DNA of 64,000 nt from contig CAUHNW010000012.1 in NCBI GenBank assembly GCA_959607825.1, positions 33,134 through 97,133 on the forward strand, given 5' to 3'. The notes under the pieces were generated by a model. That model searched no databases. It saw only the letters and a program-made list of their open reading frames with translations, and was not told where the DNA came from. This DNA is from HGM13006 sp900757695. GTDB lineage: Bacteria; Bacillota; Clostridia; Oscillospirales; Oscillospiraceae. Each line of letters begins with the position of its first letter. The first letter of the stretch is position 1. The translations under genes were made by a program, and so were the position numbers. This document shows, one piece after another, positions 41,915 to 49,497 of the stretch.

Positions 41915-42328
41915 ATGCAGATCGACCTGACCGAAAAAGAATTTCGCAGACTGCTGGACATGGTCTATATCGGAAACTGGATTCTCAATTCCACCAGAGG
42001 CTCTGACCGTTTTGACGACTACGATCAAGTGGAGAGCCGCATTTTCTCCTACTGCAAAGCGCATGGCATGGAGTCCCTGATTGAGAACTGGAACGGGCGG
42101 ACGGTTCCTTCCCGTGCCTTTGCCGAGGGCGGCATCCACGAGGCCATTATGGACTACGAAGACGCAGTGTTCTTTGACATTCTGGCAGAGGAGCTGGCCC
42201 GGCGAGATATGGACTACGCCCCGATCTCCACCCAGAATTATGACGAGCTGGTGGCCCGAATGGACGAATACATGGAAGAGTTTGAGCAGAACGGCACAGA
42301 CCGGCTGCAAGTTGAAGATATGGACTGA
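41915..42328 (+). CDS. Conserved hypothetical acidic protein
   Basis: I do not recognise this 137-residue protein. It is strongly acidic, soluble, without signal peptide or membrane helix. It begins MQIDLTEKEFRRLLDMVYIG and is rich in aromatic and acidic residues, with paired stretches that look helical (SRIFSYCKAHGM, DILAEELARRDM). GGAGGG lies 7 nt before the ATG at 41915, and a TATAAT box at 41885-41890 suggests its own promoter. It converges with tdk. No operon partner hints at a role. Confidence 0.75.
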   Translation: MQIDLTEKEFRRLLDMVYIGNWILNSTRGSDRFDDYDQVESRIFSYCKAHGMESLIENWNGRTVPSRAFAEGGIHEAIMDYEDAVFFDILAEELARRDMDYAPISTQNYDELVARMDEYMEEFEQNGTDRLQVEDMD

Positions 42329-42334
42329 CCGCTC

Positions 42335-42364
42335 AAATGGCCCGCCGATCCCGGCAGGCCATTT
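42335..42364. terminator. Hairpin between convergent hypothetical gene and tdk
   Basis: The stem AAATGGCC / GGCCATTT (42335-42342 with 42357-42364) has an inner GCC/GGC pairing. T-rich sequence follows only loosely on both sides; a modest bidirectional terminator. Confidence 0.5.
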
Positions 42365-42371
42365 CTGTTAT

Positions 42372-42950
42372 TTACTCTGCGTCCTTCGGCTTCAGCATTG
42401 CCCTCCGGTGGTGCTTCCGGCATAGGGCAATATAGCTGTCGTTGGCACCCAATACCACCTGATCTCCCTGTGTGATCATTTCACCCTTATCATTGAATCG
42501 TGCATTGCAGGTGGCCGCTTTGCCGCACCAGCATACCGTTTTGATCTCCTCAATGACATCGGCCCAAGCCAGCAGCCACATGCTGCCGGGGAAAAGATTC
42601 CGCTGAAAGTCTGTGCGCAGGCCATAGCAGATTACCGGTACTCCAAGATCATCTACAATATGCACCAAAAACTCGATCTGCTCCTTGGTACAAAACTGCG
42701 CCTCGTCTACGATCACGCAGTCATAGCACTGAATTTCTTCCCCGGTCATGGTAACAAGATGCTCCACAAAATCACACTTTTGACGAAGGCCCATGCGGGA
42801 GGCCACATAGCCCTCCCCATCCCGGTCGTCCAGCTTGGGTTTCACCAGCAGCGCACGTTTCCCACGCTCATAGTAGTTATAGCCCACCATCAGGGCATTG
42901 GCAGTCTTGGAGCTGCCCATGGCTCCATACCGAAAATAAAGCTTTGCCAT
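42372..42950 (-). CDS. tdk: Thymidine kinase
   Basis: Tdk phosphorylates thymidine in nucleotide salvage. The 192-residue type II enzyme has a P-loop GAMGSSKTANALM (about residues 9-21), the Walker B VIVDEAQF with the catalytic glutamate, and a zinc site built from CWC and CNARF in the middle plus CRKHH near the end. AGGAGG before the ATG at 42950 decides the start. Its leader holds a 17-nt palindrome (GCCGGATC-G-GATCCGGC) right ahead of the ribosome binding site. Confidence 0.95.
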   Translation of the reverse strand: MAKLYFRYGAMGSSKTANALMVGYNYYERGKRALLVKPKLDDRDGEGYVASRMGLRQKCDFVEHLVTMTGEEIQCYDCVIVDEAQFCTKEQIEFLVHIVDDLGVPVICYGLRTDFQRNLFPGSMWLLAWADVIEEIKTVCWCGKAATCNARFNDKGEMITQGDQVVLGANDSYIALCRKHHRRAMLKPKDAE

Positions 42951-43022
42951 TCTTCCTCCTGTTCGCCGGATCGGATCCGGCCTTCCCACAGCACCGTTAT
43001 GGTGCGGTAATTTTCATGGGCT

Positions 43023-43051
43023 ATTGTATCTTATTTCACGTTTCAATGCAA
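43023..43051 (-). promoter_or_regulatory. Promoter of tdk
   Basis: TTGCAT (43051-43046) and TACAAT (43028-43023) are separated by 17 nt on the minus strand. Confidence 0.6.
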
Positions 43052-43066
43052 CCCTTCTCATATACA

Positions 43067-43102
43067 CAAAACTCCGCAGCTTGTCGCAGCTGCGGAGTTT
43101 TG
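43067..43102 (-). terminator. Terminator after spoVAC
   Basis: A 14-bp stem (CAAAACTCCGCAGC / GCTGCGGAGTTTTG) with an 8-nt loop directly follows the spoVAC stop; the descending arm ends in TTTTG. Confidence 0.85.
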
Positions 43103-43546
43103 TTACAGAAATCTGGATACACAGTATAGGATCCCATATAATACACTGGCCCCGACACCGTAAACCAGTACCGGCCCCGCAATGGTAAACATCTTTGCGC
43201 TGACCCCCATGACAAATCCCTCTGTCTTAAACTCCATGGCAGGTGAAACCACGGAATTGGCAAAGCCTGTTATGGGCACCACTGTGCCGGCCCCAGCAAG
43301 CTTTGCAATGCGGTCATAAATTCCAATCCCGGTGCATAAAGCGCCCAGAAACACCATGCTGATGGCAGTCGCCGTGGATGCCCCATCCTGATCCAGTCCC
43401 AGAAGTCCCCAGCCCTTCAATATCAGTTGGCCCAGAACGCAAATCAAGCCACCCGTCCAAAAGGCATTGAGGGTATCAATCCACAGGTGAGAATTCGGGG
43501 AATACTCCTTGACCAGCTCGCCATACTGTAAACTGCTGATTTTCAT
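43103..43546 (-). CDS. spoVAC: Stage V sporulation protein AC
   Basis: SpoVAC is a membrane subunit of the channel that moves dipicolinic acid into the forespore and out on germination. The 147-residue protein has the family start KEYSPNSHLWIDTLNAFWTG, several membrane helices, LCTGIGIYDRIAKLAGAG and VPITGFANSVVSPAMEFK. The usual partners spoVAD and spoVAE are not adjacent; it stands alone. The ribosome binding site GGGAG lies 8 nt before the ATG and sits inside a hairpin stem. SpoVAEB-type paralogs are similar, so the C designation is likely but not certain. Confidence 0.85.
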   Translation of the reverse strand: MKISSLQYGELVKEYSPNSHLWIDTLNAFWTGGLICVLGQLILKGWGLLGLDQDGASTATAISMVFLGALCTGIGIYDRIAKLAGAGTVVPITGFANSVVSPAMEFKTEGFVMGVSAKMFTIAGPVLVYGVGASVLYGILYCVSRFL

Positions 43547-43552
43547 TCGATC

Positions 43553-43581
43553 ATCTCCCGAAGCAGTATGCCCCGGGAGAT
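43553..43581 (-). promoter_or_regulatory. Hairpin enclosing the spoVAC ribosome binding site
   Basis: ATCTCCCG (43553-43560) pairs with CGGGAGAT (43574-43581) across a 13-nt loop. On the mRNA the GGGAG Shine-Dalgarno sequence is in the descending arm, so it would be hidden when folded. Confidence 0.45.
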
Positions 43582-43587
43582 ACCTTT

Positions 43588-44520
43588 TTATGAAAAGATC
43601 TGTGGCAACAACCGTGAAATAAAGTACCCCGTCGCAAAAGACACCACATTGGCAGCGGCCGCATATGCAGCCGGATGCGGCTTCGGCGCATTCGGTGCAC
43701 TAAAACGCCTCAAAAACAGCATATAGGCCAACGCCTCCACCAGGATTATCCCCAGCTCCAGCAGTCCATATTCCAGCACATAGATCACAAAGTTCGGCTG
43801 AAAGCCCCGCCAGAGCAGCACCGCATTCAGCAGCACCTGTGTCATCAGATTCACGACCGTGATCACCATCAGCTGTTTTTTCGCCACATAGCCAAAGAGC
43901 GGCGCCAGCAGAACCTCCAGTGCAATGGTAAGAATCAGTCGAGTCAAAAATCCAAGCGCCTGCCACCCACGTGAATAGGTTGCCTTTGCGGTGATGGTTC
44001 CATTGGAGGTCATGGCACCATTGTTGGCCCCTTCGTAGCCGGAAGTCTCTGCGGTCAGTCCATCCACGGAATAGACCGCATCAAAATAGCTGGCAAAGGC
44101 ATATTGATGCAAAATTTCCGGACACGCTACAAATTGATCCGTGTCAGGAAAATACACCAGAATCTTAAAGTACTCCGGAGGATAGTATCCCCACCGAAAC
44201 TCATCGGAACCGGTACAGTCCGCAAAATACTGGAGAAAATGGTAGCCATCCGTGTCCTGATAATCCACAAATTTCTGCCAGATATCGCCGTCCTCGGAAG
44301 GCTTTTCAATTGCAAGCCCCGAAAGGTAAGACACGCTGCTATAAGGGCCGGTCGATTCTTCCTTCGCCATTAAGGTGACATAATATCGAATCTCTGGATC
44401 GATTCCGTGAAACCGTACCACCACCGATGGCTTTGGTCCCATATCCGCATAGATTGGGCCACAGCACAGCGCCACGCATAGTATCATGATCGGCAGGATG
44501 GTCATAAAACGGTAACGCAT
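43588..44520 (-). CDS. Exported membrane protein of unknown function
   Basis: I do not recognise a named family. The 310-residue protein has an N-terminal signal peptide (about residues 4-24, ending around IYADMG). An extracytoplasmic domain of about 165 residues follows, beginning MGPKPSVVVRFHG and rich in aromatic residues. Then come four to five membrane helices (about 195-300). GAGGGGAG before the ATG at 44520 decides the start. It lies 41 nt upstream of spoVAC on the same strand and could be co-transcribed, so a spore-envelope role is possible but unproven. The plan suggests a sensor or a wall-facing membrane protein. Confidence 0.72.
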   Translation of the reverse strand: MRYRFMTILPIMILCVALCCGPIYADMGPKPSVVVRFHGIDPEIRYYVTLMAKEESTGPYSSVSYLSGLAIEKPSEDGDIWQKFVDYQDTDGYHFLQYFADCTGSDEFRWGYYPPEYFKILVYFPDTDQFVACPEILHQYAFASYFDAVYSVDGLTAETSGYEGANNGAMTSNGTITAKATYSRGWQALGFLTRLILTIALEVLLAPLFGYVAKKQLMVITVVNLMTQVLLNAVLLWRGFQPNFVIYVLEYGLLELGIILVEALAYMLFLRRFSAPNAPKPHPAAYAAAANVVSFATGYFISRLLPQIFS

Positions 44521-44560
44521 CGCTTGAACTCCCCTCTCTGTAAGATACCATTCATGACGC

Positions 44561-44592
44561 AAAAAACGCGCTGCATGTTCCCATGCAGCGCG
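44561..44592 (-). terminator. Terminator of the ribosomal protein supercluster
   Basis: An 11-bp stem (CGCGCTGCATG / CATGCAGCGCG) is followed by TTTTTT on the minus strand, 17 nt past rplQ. Confidence 0.92.
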
Positions 44593-44608
44593 AAATTTAA
44601 TGATTCAA

Positions 44609-44950
44609 TTACACCAGCTCAATTACAGCCAGCTCAGCAGCATCGCCGCGGCGAGCGCCGATCCGGGTGATTCTGGTATAGCCGCCGTTGCGCTCAGCGT
44701 AGGAAGGAGCGATCTCCTTGAACAGCTTGGTCACAACGTCTTCCTTGGTGATAAACGCCAAGGCTCTGCGGCGGTCGGCCAGAGTGCCGCCCTTGCCCAG
44801 AGTAATCATCTTCTCAGCGATAGGCTGAACCTCTTTGGCACGGGTCACAGTGGTCTCAATGCGGCCCTTCTCCAGCAGATCGGTGGTCAGCTGACGAAGC
44901 ATTGCCTTCCGCTGTGCGGTGGTTCTGCCGAGTTTACGAGTTCCGAACAT
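44609..44950 (-). CDS. rplQ: 50S ribosomal protein L17
   Basis: L17 lies near the peptide exit tunnel. The 113-residue protein is complete, with the family start GTRKLGRTTAQRKAMLR (about residues 3-19; MF replaces the common MP), the RIETTVTRAKE segment (about 30-40) and the C-terminal RIGARRGDAAELAVIEL. AAGGAGG precedes the ATG. It is the last gene of the cluster, 31 nt after rpoA, the conserved alpha-operon order, and a terminator follows. Confidence 0.98.
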   Translation of the reverse strand: MFGTRKLGRTTAQRKAMLRQLTTDLLEKGRIETTVTRAKEVQPIAEKMITLGKGGTLADRRRALAFITKEDVVTKLFKEIAPSYAERNGGYTRITRIGARRGDAAELAVIELV

Positions 44951-44981
44951 TCTTATTTACCTCCTTTGCGAAAGGGTACGC

Positions 44982-45941
44982 TTAGTTGTTTGAGGAGCTG
45001 CCGTCACTGGCCAGGCTAAGGCCCATCATTGCCAGCTTATTCTGGACTTCCTCCAGAGACTTTCTGCCCAGGTTACGAACCTTGATCATGTCCTCACCGG
45101 AACGGCTGATCAGATCCTCAACCGTGTTGATGTTTGCACGCTTCAGGCAGTTAAAGCTTCTGACAGACAGATCCATTTCCTCGATGCTCATCTCCAGCAC
45201 CTTTTCCTTGACATTTTCCGGCTTCTCCACAATCGTGGATTTGCTGGCCACAGACTCGCTCAGGTCGGTGAACAATACCAGATGATCCGTGAGGATCTTT
45301 GCGCCCAGAGATACTGCATCCCGTGCGCTGATGGTATTGTCGGTCCAGACCTCGAGGGTCAGCTTGTCATAGTCGGTCATATTGCCCACGCGGGTGTTTT
45401 CCACGGTGAAGTTGACCTTGTAAACAGGCGTATAGATGGAGTCAATGGGAATCACACCAATGACAGTCTGCGCAGTCTTGTTCTTGTCAGCAGGAACATA
45501 GCCACGGCCATGACTGAGCGTGATCTCCATGTTAAACGTAGCATCGGGGCCCAAGGTGCAGATGTGGAGCTCGGGATTCAGGATCTCGACCTCACCGTCT
45601 GCCTTGATGTCGCCGGCGCATACCTCCCGCTCGCCCATGGCCTCAATGTAAACAGTCTTGGGGCCCTGGCAGTGAAGCTTCGCGATGATGCGCTTTACGT
45701 TCAGTACGATCTCGGTAACATCTTCCTTGACGCCGGGGATGGTGGAAAACTCATGCTGGACACCTGCGATCTTGATGGAAGTAGCCGCGGTGCCGGGCAG
45801 AGAAGAAAGCAGAATTCTTCTCAGGCTATTGCCGAGGGTTGTGCCGTATCCTCTCTCCAGGGGCTCAACTACATACTTACCGTAGGAAGTATCCTCTGCG
45901 GAGTCGATGCATTCAATGCGAGGCTTTTCAATTTCTACCAT
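44982..45941 (-). CDS. rpoA: RNA polymerase subunit alpha
   Basis: RpoA forms the dimer on which RNA polymerase assembles. The 319-residue protein has the N-terminal assembly domain (about residues 1-230, with EPLERGYGTTLGNSLRRILL) and the C-terminal DNA- and activator-binding domain (about 250-310, with LGRKSLEEVQNKL). A short serine-rich tail (SDGSSSNN) ends it. It lies between rpsD and rplQ. Confidence 0.99.
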   Translation of the reverse strand: MVEIEKPRIECIDSAEDTSYGKYVVEPLERGYGTTLGNSLRRILLSSLPGTAATSIKIAGVQHEFSTIPGVKEDVTEIVLNVKRIIAKLHCQGPKTVYIEAMGEREVCAGDIKADGEVEILNPELHICTLGPDATFNMEITLSHGRGYVPADKNKTAQTVIGVIPIDSIYTPVYKVNFTVENTRVGNMTDYDKLTLEVWTDNTISARDAVSLGAKILTDHLVLFTDLSESVASKSTIVEKPENVKEKVLEMSIEEMDLSVRSFNCLKRANINTVEDLISRSGEDMIKVRNLGRKSLEEVQNKLAMMGLSLASDGSSSNN

Positions 45942-46015
45942 ATAGGAAATACCCTCCTTGTAACCGCGATAAAAATCGCATTTGATTCAGCTTACAGATA
46001 ATCGAGGGCTTATTG

Positions 46016-46612
46016 TTACTTGGAGTACAACTCAACGATAAGATGTTCAGCGATCTCGAAGTCAATGTCCTCTCTTGCGGGAGCGGCAATGACCTTACCA
46101 GTGAGTGTGTTCTTGTCTCTGTCCAGCCACTTGGGAGTAGCCGCAAAGACGTCATCCTCCTTCAGCTTCTTAAAGAAAGCGTTGGAGCAGCTCTTCTCGC
46201 AAACTGCGACCACATCGCCGGTCTTAACCAGGTAAGAGGGAATGTTGACGCGCTTGCCGTTAACGGTAAAATGACCGTGGTTTACCAGCTGACGAGCCTC
46301 ACGGCGGGTGGAAGCAAAGCCCAGTCTGTAAACGACATTGTCCAGTCTCCGCTCGATCATGCACAGAAGCTCCTCGCCGGTGTTACCAGCCATCTTGGAG
46401 GCCTTCTCGTAGTAAGCATGGAACTGCTTTTCCTGAATGCCGTAAACAAACTTAACCTTCTGCTTCTCGGTCAGCTGCGTTGCATACTCAGACTTTTTGG
46501 CTCTTCTCTGGCCGCCGGGGTTCTTGTTGGAAGTTCTGCTGTAACCCATGACGGCAGGAGAAACGCCCAGCGTTCTGCAGCGCTTGAGAACAGGCTGTGT
46601 ATTTCTAGCCAT
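46016..46612 (-). CDS. rpsD: 30S ribosomal protein S4
   Basis: S4 nucleates assembly of the 30S body and can act as an autogenous repressor in other bacteria. The 198-residue protein starts MARNTQPVLKRCRTLGVSPA and has the S4 RNA-binding domain at about residues 88-150 (RLDNVVYRLGFASTRREARQ, then the NGKRVNIPSY loop). No N-terminal cysteine zinc site is seen, so it is the zinc-free form. It lies between rpsK and rpoA with a 74-nt gap to rpoA. Confidence 0.98.
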   Translation of the reverse strand: MARNTQPVLKRCRTLGVSPAVMGYSRTSNKNPGGQRRAKKSEYATQLTEKQKVKFVYGIQEKQFHAYYEKASKMAGNTGEELLCMIERRLDNVVYRLGFASTRREARQLVNHGHFTVNGKRVNIPSYLVKTGDVVAVCEKSCSNAFFKKLKEDDVFAATPKWLDRDKNTLTGKVIAAPAREDIDFEIAEHLIVELYSK

Positions 46613-46633
46613 TGCTAATTTCCTCCTTATAAG

Positions 46634-47029
46634 TTATACGCGGCGGCGTTTGGGAGGACGGCAGCCATTGTGAGGAATGGGAGTCACGTCCTTGATCATG
46701 TTGACCTCGAGGCCAGCGGACTGAAGCGCACGGATGGCGGATTCACGGCCCTGGCCGGGGCCCTTCACATATACTTCCACGGTCTTCAGGCCATGCTCCA
46801 TAGCAGCCTTTGCAGCGGTCTCAGCAACCATCTGTGCAGCATAGGGAGTAGACTTTCTGGAACCACGGAAGCCCAGGCCGCCGGAGGAAGCCCAGGAGAT
46901 GGCGTTACCGTTGAGGTCGGTAATCGTCACCATGGTATTGTTAAAGGAGCTACGGATATGTGCAGCACCTTTTTCGATGTTCTTGCGCTCACGGCGCTTT
47001 TTGATAACCTTTTTCTTGTTGGCAGCCAT
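46634..47029 (-). CDS. rpsK: 30S ribosomal protein S11
   Basis: S11 forms part of the 30S platform by the E site. The 131-residue protein is full length, with HIRSSFNNTMVTITDLNGNA (about residues 24-43), GPGQGRESAIRAL and the C-terminal DVTPIPHNGCRPPKRRRV. It sits 12 nt after rpsM and 21 nt before rpsD in alpha-operon order. Confidence 0.99.
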   Translation of the reverse strand: MAANKKKVIKKRRERKNIEKGAAHIRSSFNNTMVTITDLNGNAISWASSGGLGFRGSRKSTPYAAQMVAETAAKAAMEHGLKTVEVYVKGPGQGRESAIRALQSAGLEVNMIKDVTPIPHNGCRPPKRRRV

Positions 47030-47041
47030 ACATATCCCTCC

Positions 47042-47410
47042 TTACTTCTTCTTATTAGCAATGGTCTTCTTGGGACCCTTGCGAGTTCTGGCATTAGTCT
47101 TGGAACGCTGACCTCTTACGGGCAGGCCTCTTCTGTGGCGAGTGCCACGGTAGCAGCCGATCTCGGTGAGCCGCTTGATGTTCAGAGCGACTTCACGACG
47201 AAGATCACCTTCGATGGTGTAGCCCTTATCAATGACGTCACGGAGGGCGGCCTCCTGATCGTCTGTCAGGTCCTTTACGCGGATGTCGGGATTAATCCCC
47301 GCCTTCTCAAGAATGTCTTTTGCACTCTTTCTGCCGATACCATAGATATAAGTCAGGCCGATCTCGACTCGCTTATCCTTCGGCAGATCAACACCGGAAA
47401 TTCGTGCCAT
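47042..47410 (-). CDS. rpsM: 30S ribosomal protein S13
   Basis: S13 lies in the 30S head and contacts the 50S subunit and the P-site tRNA. The 122-residue protein starts MARISGVDLPKDKRVEIGLT and has the helix-two-turn-helix region, GTRHRRGLPVRGQ (about residues 93-105) and a basic tail. It lies 21 nt after rpmJ. Confidence 0.99.
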   Translation of the reverse strand: MARISGVDLPKDKRVEIGLTYIYGIGRKSAKDILEKAGINPDIRVKDLTDDQEAALRDVIDKGYTIEGDLRREVALNIKRLTEIGCYRGTRHRRGLPVRGQRSKTNARTRKGPKKTIANKKK

Positions 47411-47431
47411 TTAACTCTGCACCTCCTTTTC

Positions 47432-47545
47432 TTAACCCTGTCTCTGCTTATGCTTGGGATTCTCGCAAATCACCATAACGCGGCCCTTGCGCTTAATGAC
47501 TTTGCACTTCTCGCACATGGGCTTTACGGACGGTCTTACTTTCAT
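47432..47545 (-). CDS. rpmJ: 50S ribosomal protein L36
   Basis: This 37-residue protein was read directly from the sequence. It starts MKVRPSVKPMCEKCKVIKRK and continues to ICENPKHKQRQG. The CxxC, later C and H make the zinc site, so it is the zinc-binding form. GGAGG precedes the ATG at 47545. It lies between infA and rpsM as in most Firmicutes. Confidence 0.97.
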   Translation of the reverse strand: MKVRPSVKPMCEKCKVIKRKGRVMVICENPKHKQRQG

Positions 47546-47576
47546 ACTGTTAACCTCCATATTGAGAACGTGTCTC

Positions 47577-47795
47577 TCACTTGCTTCTCCAGGTGATCCG
47601 TCCCCGTGTCAGGTCATAGGGCGACATCTGAACGGTGACCTTATCTCCCGGAAGAATCTTAATAAAGTTCATCCGGAGCTTGCCGGAAATGTGTGCCAGA
47701 ATGGTGTGTCCTTTGCCGATATCTACCGAGAACATTGCATTCGGCAATGCATCCACTACGATGCCCTCAAGCTCAATTACGTCGTCTTTTGCCAA
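47577..47795 (-). CDS. infA: Translation initiation factor IF-1
   Basis: IF-1 occupies the 30S A site during initiation. The 72-residue OB-fold protein starts MAKDDVIELEGIVVDALPNA and ends YDLTRGRITWRSK, both family hallmarks. It begins 2 nt after the KOW-protein stop and is followed by rpmJ. Confidence 0.99.
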   Translation of the reverse strand: MAKDDVIELEGIVVDALPNAMFSVDIGKGHTILAHISGKLRMNFIKILPGDKVTVQMSPYDLTRGRITWRSK

Positions 47796-47797
47796 GA

Positions 47798-48088
47798 TTA
47801 CTCAGCCTCCTTGGTTCTGACTGTTAATGTCTGACCATAAATGGCCAAATCCCTGCGTAACTCGCTGTTGAGTACTTTGTCGCCTCGAAGAATCTTCTTG
47901 GCAACGTTAGAATCAATCCGAGCGGCAAAACGGAGATGCTTCAGCTTCTTCCGTTTGGGATTTTCCATGGTCCTCTGTTTGCCGTTGGCAAGAAATGCAT
48001 ATCCGTTCTCCACACGGAGCACATAGAACAGCCCTCCCTTGTCCCGGCCAGCCATAGAAACGATGATATCCGCTTTAGAGATATCCAT
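47798..48088 (-). CDS. KOW-domain RNA-binding protein (L14e-like)
   Basis: This 96-residue protein has a KOW-type beta barrel (SMAGRDKGGLFYVL, about residues 11-24) and a basic segment (NPKRKKLKHLR). Such small L14e/L6e/L27e-like proteins lie between map and infA in many Firmicutes and probably bind the ribosome; a role in translation quality control has been suggested for relatives. The ATG at 48088 overlaps the map stop by 14 nt; the longer frame lies wholly inside map. Confidence 0.85.
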   Translation of the reverse strand: MDISKADIIVSMAGRDKGGLFYVLRVENGYAFLANGKQRTMENPKRKKLKHLRFAARIDSNVAKKILRGDKVLNSELRRDLAIYGQTLTVRTKEAE

Positions 48089-48845
48089 TGTCCTGCCTCT
48101 CGGTGACGGTGAGAATTTCCGGCTCGCCGTCGGTAATGAGCACAGTATTTTCATAGTGAGCCGCTCTGGTGCCGTCCACTGTTTTTGTGGTCCAGCGATC
48201 CGGCATAACATGCACATCATAAGAGCCAACGGTAACCATGGGCTCAATGGCAATGACCATGCCGGGCATCAATCTGGGGCCGCGGCCGGGGTGCCCATAG
48301 TTGGGAACCTCAGGCTCCTCGTGGAGCTGCTCGCCAACACCATGGCCGACGAACTTCCGCACAACACCAAAGCCGTTTGCCTCTACGCAGGTCTGTACCG
48401 CATGAGAGATATCCGAAATTCGGAATCCACGCTTGCAGAACTTCAAACCTTCATAGAAGCTCTGCCGGGTCACTTCCACCAGCTTCCGGGAGACCTCATC
48501 GGTCTCGCCGCAGATGAAGGTGGCTGCGCAATCACCGTGAAAGCCTCCCCAATAGGCGCCAACATCCACAGAGACGATATCGCCTTCCTGGACGACCTGC
48601 TTTCCGGGGATGCCGTGGATCACCACGTCATTGATGGAAATGCAGGCGCTGGCAGGGAAACCGCCGTACCCAAGGAACGACGGAGCCGCTCCCTGAGATA
48701 CGATGTAGTCATGAACCGCTTTGTCGATGGCATGTGTCGTCACACCCGGACGAATCATGTCACCGGCTACGGCTCTTGCTTCTGCGGTGATTTTGCCGGC
48801 CTTTCGCATGATCTCAATCTCATAGGGCGTTTTAATGGAGATCAT
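48075..48845 (-). CDS. map: Methionine aminopeptidase, type I
   Basis: Map removes the initiator methionine. The 256-residue pita-bread-fold enzyme has the two-metal ligands in SVDVGAYWGGFHGDCAATF (about residues 91-109, two aspartates), GHGVGEQLHEEP (histidine) and VIAIEPM (glutamate), with the late glutamate in the HYENTV segment. It overlaps adk by 4 nt and is coupled to it. No N-terminal zinc-finger extension. Confidence 0.97.
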   Translation of the reverse strand: MISIKTPYEIEIMRKAGKITAEARAVAGDMIRPGVTTHAIDKAVHDYIVSQGAAPSFLGYGGFPASACISINDVVIHGIPGKQVVQEGDIVSVDVGAYWGGFHGDCAATFICGETDEVSRKLVEVTRQSFYEGLKFCKRGFRISDISHAVQTCVEANGFGVVRKFVGHGVGEQLHEEPEVPNYGHPGRGPRLMPGMVIAIEPMVTVGSYDVHVMPDRWTTKTVDGTRAAHYENTVLITDGEPEILTVTERQDNGYL

Positions 48846-49480
48846 ACATTTGCCCCCAGTGCAGCCAGAATATCCTTGGTTGCACTTTCGATGGGCTGAT
48901 TGCCCTCGACTTCCTTCAGGATGCCCATTTTTTCATAGAAAGCCTTCAGAGGCTCCGTCTCATCATGGAACACCTTCAGACGGTTCTTCACCGTCTCAGG
49001 CGCATCATCCTTACGGATTTCCAGTTTGCCGCCGCAGGAGTCGCAAACGCCCTCGGTCTTCGGCGGGTTCGCGGTAATATGATAGCTGGCGCCGCAGGCT
49101 GCGCAGACACGACGGCCGACCATACGATCCTCGATGACCTTGTCAGCGATCTCGATGGACACGACCTTATCGATGGGCACATCCTGTGCGACCAGTGCCT
49201 CTGCCTGAGGGATGGTTCTGGGCATACCGTCCAGAATAAAGCCCTTCTGGCAGTCAGGCTGCGCAACGCGCTCTTTCACAATTCCAACGATCACTTCGTC
49301 GGGAACCAGCTTGCCGGCGTCCATATAGGACTTGGCCTTCATGCCGACTTCTGTGCCGTTTTTCACTGCTTCACGGAGAATGTTTCCGGTGGAGATGGTG
49401 GGAATCCCCAGCTTTTCGCTGATGATCTCAGCCTGGGTGCCCTTGCCCGCACCGGGAGCACCAAGAAGAATGACGTTCAT
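48842..49480 (-). CDS. adk: Adenylate kinase
   Basis: Adk balances ATP, ADP and AMP. The 212-residue protein has the P-loop GAPGAGKGTQ (about residues 7-16), DGMPRT (about 84-89) and a long LID with CAAC and CDSC, the zinc-binding form common in Gram-positives. It lies between secY and map, the standard order. Confidence 0.98.
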   Translation of the reverse strand: MNVILLGAPGAGKGTQAEIISEKLGIPTISTGNILREAVKNGTEVGMKAKSYMDAGKLVPDEVIVGIVKERVAQPDCQKGFILDGMPRTIPQAEALVAQDVPIDKVVSIEIADKVIEDRMVGRRVCAACGASYHITANPPKTEGVCDSCGGKLEIRKDDAPETVKNRLKVFHDETEPLKAFYEKMGILKEVEGNQPIESATKDILAALGANV

Positions 49481-49497
49481 TACGATATCCCCCTTAA

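Noticed and set aside
47454..48899. Long plus-strand frames opposite adk, map and the ribosomal genes
   Set aside because: Antisense shadows in GC-rich DNA; the minus-strand products are complete known proteins in the conserved order.
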